The notes under the pieces were generated by a model. It was not told where the DNA came from and did not search any database. It worked only from the letters and a program-made list of their open reading frames with translations. Position numbers and translations under genes: made by a program. A stretch of DNA of 64,000 nt from Trichinella spiralis (taxonomy: Eukaryota; Nematoda; Enoplea; Trichinellida; Trichinellidae): assembly GCA_000181795.3 (NCBI GenBank), contig CM012954.1, forward strand, positions 9,931,249 to 9,995,248, written 5' to 3'. Shown in pieces: positions 61,157-64,000 of this stretch. Position 1 is the first letter of the stretch. Each line of letters begins with the position of its first letter.

Positions 61157-61717
61157 TGAAAATACTCGTCAAATTGCATCAAGCTCAACTACAGAAAAAA
61201 AATTTTCATCAAGAAGACAATAACAGTACTTCACAGAAATAAAAGGTTTATTTCATTTATGAATTTTAATTAATTTTCAATAACAAAAACTCACCACCTA
61301 AAAGAAAGTACAAAAAATAAAAAGAACTTGAACAACCATGTTTACAAACAACAGTATTTCAATAATGCAAGTATAGAGAAATGTATTACAGTATGAAACT
61401 GAAATGTATGCTGTAAAACATTAAGAATTAAAAATGGTATCATATCTTCGATTAATGTTCGATTTTTTAAATTACTAAAAATAAATTGTAACTAAACGTA
61501 ACAACACTTTACTGTATCTTTTAAATAATGGTATTTTTATACAGTAGAAAGCATAAAAGTTTAATATAGTGCCCGCGTTAGTTTAAATAAATAAACAAGT
61601 AAATAATATACATCTAAATGCGCGTGTGTGTATGTTTATGAAATTTAATAGAGTAAATTTTATTCCTATAAATAACAACTGAACAGAAAATTATATCCAA
61701 TATATTTACGAAAATGT
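61157..61717. other. Intergenic, FGD to TIMM22
   Basis: About 560 bp of AT-rich sequence with no supportable gene; it should contain the FGD promoter and TIMM22 3' UTR. Confidence 0.6.
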
Positions 61718-62263
61718 TCAGGTACGCAGGTAATGTTCAATTATGGCTGAAAAAGCTGCAAAGCTAACGGCTCCCAATATAGCTGGCTTTATACCAGCTC
61801 GAAGACCAATTAAGCCACCAGTTATTGCACCGGACAAAATTCCATTTTTCATGTCAGTTTTACCTCGATACGTTTCTACCGTGCATTCAAAACCAGCAAA
61901 CATTAAACCAAGAACTCCAAAATTTTTTGCATAAAGTACTGCACGTTGTCGAGTTTCTCGAATGACATCCTTTATTGTCACCTTGGCAGGATCGGCTATA
62001 GTGTGAACAGGGTCTACACTAGCTGTAAATATGCCAAACAGTGCTCCTGCACCGCATCCAACGACAGATGCCAAAATCGTCTTGAATATGCAGCTTTCCA
62101 TGACACGTTGAATGAAAACTTCTTCAGGCAAAAGTGGAGGTGGAGATGGGAAAGTTAGCGGAACAACTGCGTCATTTTGCATTTCTCCCTTACTTCTAGG
62201 CGATAAAAAAATGCGTTCTATAATACTGCGGTATGTTAATTTTTCATTGTCATTTTTCTCCAT
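61718..62263 (-). CDS. TIMM22: TIMM22 carrier translocase subunit
   Basis: TIM22 is the channel of the carrier translocase that inserts multispanning proteins into the mitochondrial inner membrane. The intronless frame of 181 residues has a polar N-terminus (about 1-50), then ESCIFKTILASVVGCGAGAL with the Gly-rich first helix. Next come a connecting loop (TIADPAKVTIKDVIRETRQR), a second span with GLMFAGFECTVETYRGKTD, and two closing helices (KNGILSGAITGGLIGLRAGI, KPAILGAVSFAAFSAIIEHY). The two conserved intermembrane-space cysteines are candidates in ESCIF and FECTVE. Length matches the family (about 190). The start is the first ATG. Confidence 0.96.
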   Translation of the reverse strand: MEKNDNEKLTYRSIIERIFLSPRSKGEMQNDAVVPLTFPSPPPLLPEEVFIQRVMESCIFKTILASVVGCGAGALFGIFTASVDPVHTIADPAKVTIKDVIRETRQRAVLYAKNFGVLGLMFAGFECTVETYRGKTDMKNGILSGAITGGLIGLRAGIKPAILGAVSFAAFSAIIEHYLRT

Positions 62264-63100
62264 AATTTTCTTTCGAAGTTAAACTCTTCAATCAATTACA
62301 GTAAGTCACAAAACTCAAGCAAATATACAAATATGCAATCACTAAAAAGCAGTGGATACATATTACTATTAAAAACTGAGTGTAAATTAATTAAAAGGTA
62401 AAGTGAACATGCATTTAATGTAAAATTTGCTGATATTATATTGATATTATTAATATGGTTGATTTTAACGTTTTCCCGTATTATTTCCAACTCTAAACAA
62501 ACCGGTTCCAAAACAAACAAATTTTTTCAACAAGAATAACCGGCTTGTTGGCGAAGAAATTTGTTCGGTTCTTTTCTTTCAAATTATAATAGAACAGTGA
62601 AAATTAATGGTTAAATCTGAATATAAATAAAATTGAAAATATTAATATATAATGTGTTTGAAACTATTTTGCATAACTTTGAAATGCTTTGTTTTAATGT
62701 TCGAATCTTATTATAAATTGATTACTCATATATTTTGATACTGTCATTTATTAGGACACTTCATTTTGAAATACTGTCATCAAAAATTGGCACAAAGTAC
62801 TAATAAATTTTTGGCGCCTTTGGTTACTGTATTTTGAATTTGAAATTCTCACACAGTGTTCAAGATCGGTCGCTGTCGGTGGAATAATTTACAAGCAACT
62901 ATGTGTTTTCAACTTCATTGGCATTTCAATAAATCGAATTCCAAAATCGTTTAAACAGTAAGTTGTATTTTCTTTTATTTGTTTTTCTATCTGCTTTCGA
63001 TTGTTCGTCATTTTATTTTAATATTTGACAATTTAAAAGTAATGGTAATATTTTTAATTGGGTAATTGAATACAGCTTTGTAAATAGTGTGGTAAAAAAA
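62264..63100. other. Intergenic, TIMM22 to MRPS24
   Basis: About 840 bp of AT-rich sequence. A slightly less AT-rich patch at 62.86-62.96 kb carries no reading frame I can name; the TIMM22 promoter probably lies here. Confidence 0.55.
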
Positions 63101-63835
63101 TTAAATATATTTCATTATGATTTCTTGTTTGTCGGCTATAGTTTGCAATTCCATCTTTACTGGCTGCTTAAAAAGGCAAGATAACAATTCTTCTGTAAAT
63201 CCGATTAACCAATACATCTTTGCACTGGTTATTTTCCTCTCTACAATACCAACTAGATATATAATGTTGCCACGCCTTTTTATCACAAGCTAAAATAGAT
63301 ATTAAATTGTAATGAAGTTCAAAATTGAAGGCATAAAATTGAATATCATCACTTCACTAGCGAATAAATTGGGCCAAATTCCTCTAACCAGTCGTCTGAT
63401 TATTTCATCGGCCGCCGCAGTTGGGCCTGATCGAATGCCTATCTCTTCTAAGTTGCCTAGAAGTTGAAAAAAAACAATAATGAATATATTTAAAAGAAAA
63501 AAAATAATTTTTCACCATGTTTGAATTATAGAATTATGAATAAATTAGCTTAGTATGAGAAAAGCAATTTTCTTATATCAAAATATACGTACTGGTATGC
63601 CATGTAAGCCAAGATTTTCGCACGCCGATTTGTTCAGGCTTTTGTGCCATTTCGTAAGTTAACGGCTTGGTACGGAATCGTGTCGTCTGTAGAAAAAGAA
63701 TAATTTTTACTTTTATCGATTCAGTGGAATTGTCGTTTTGTTTACTTTATGTTTTCCAGCCTGTGTTTTCCACAACGTGGCGGTCGTCGATAATGCACGA
63801 TAAATTGACGATTGAAATCGTTTTCCACTTAACAT
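63101..63835 (-). CDS. MRPS24: Mitochondrial ribosomal protein uS3m (MRPS24)
   Basis: A component of the small mitochondrial ribosomal subunit. Four exons form one frame of about 158 residues. The first (ATG at 63835) encodes a targeting peptide rich in Ser, Arg and Thr (MLSGKRFQSSIYRALSTTA). The second has KPLTYEMAQKPEQIGVRKSW, matching the family's [20 protein letters not shown]. The third encodes DEIIRRLVRGIWPNLFASE and the last LVIKRRGNIIYLVGIVER, YWLIGFTEELLSCLFKQPVK and LQTIADKQEIIMKYI, all collinear with animal MRPS24 to its last residues. Introns are short (up to about 130 nt). Confidence 0.95.
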
Positions 63836-64000
63836 CGCAGCTTCAATTAAAAAAAAATTTTCATATCATTAAATAGTGAAAGTAATTTTTAAAAAAATAA
63901 CATGCATTTATAATTTTATGAAATCATCATTGGACAGATATAGTAATTTGCGCGAATGCATATCGTCGAAATTGTCAATTGGTTATTCAGCTTCATACTT
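63836..64000. other. Window edge, MRPS24 upstream flank
   Basis: The last 165 bp lie upstream of MRPS24 and hold its promoter or leader; nothing else is visible. Confidence 0.5.

Overview
This window is eukaryotic nuclear DNA and almost certainly from a small invertebrate, most probably a nematode. The sequence is roughly 70% A+T. Genes are split by many short introns (often 40-150 nt) that end in TTTCAG or TTTTAG. Nitrilase and FHIT are fused in one gene (NitFhit), as is known from worms and flies. At least two genes carry a TTTTCAG acceptor directly before the start codon, and some same-strand genes are closely spaced, which fits trans-splicing and operon-like expression. The exact lineage cannot be read from this sequence alone. 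I see no operons of bacterial type, no CRISPR array and no intact mobile element.

Layout. 1-2.9 kb holds no gene I can support. 2.9-12.1 kb carries four minus-strand genes: a NOL9/Grc3-type polynucleotide kinase, a SENP6/7-type SUMO protease, a 54-residue single-span membrane microprotein and a DEF8 homologue. 12.4-18.3 kb is a many-exon alpha2/delta subunit of a voltage-gated calcium channel (unc-36 type). 19.5-20.2 kb is a plus-strand secreted Ly6/three-finger protein. 20.8-21.6 kb is an orphan ORF. A 5 kb gene-poor stretch follows, then an intronless cysteine-rich surface protein at 26.8 kb and an SLC36 amino-acid transporter at 28.3-30.2 kb. A 6 kb gene-poor stretch is followed by a secreted WAP/lustrin-type cysteine-rich protein at 36.2-37.4 kb and by an unusual OB-like plus tandem winged-helix protein at 39.8-41.1 kb. 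NitFhit and a FAM210 homologue lie head to tail at 41.7-45.4 kb, with a tRNA-Glu at 46.6 kb and an ARHGAP39/Vilse RhoGAP at 47.3-53.9 kb. After a 2 kb gap come MIA40/CHCHD4, a TOMM6-like subunit, an FGD-type RhoGEF, TIMM22 and MRPS24 (56.0-63.8 kb).

Functional themes. The last 8 kb contain four nuclear genes for mitochondrial import or translation (MIA40, TOMM6-like, TIMM22, MRPS24), and FAM210 and NitFhit 12 kb away may also act at mitochondria. Two Rho-pathway regulators of opposite sign, ARHGAP39 (GAP) and FGD (GEF), flank the 53.9-56.0 kb gap and MIA40. Gene models were built by eye from reading frames, splice sites and remembered family sequences. Spans for split genes run from the start codon to the stop codon and include introns.
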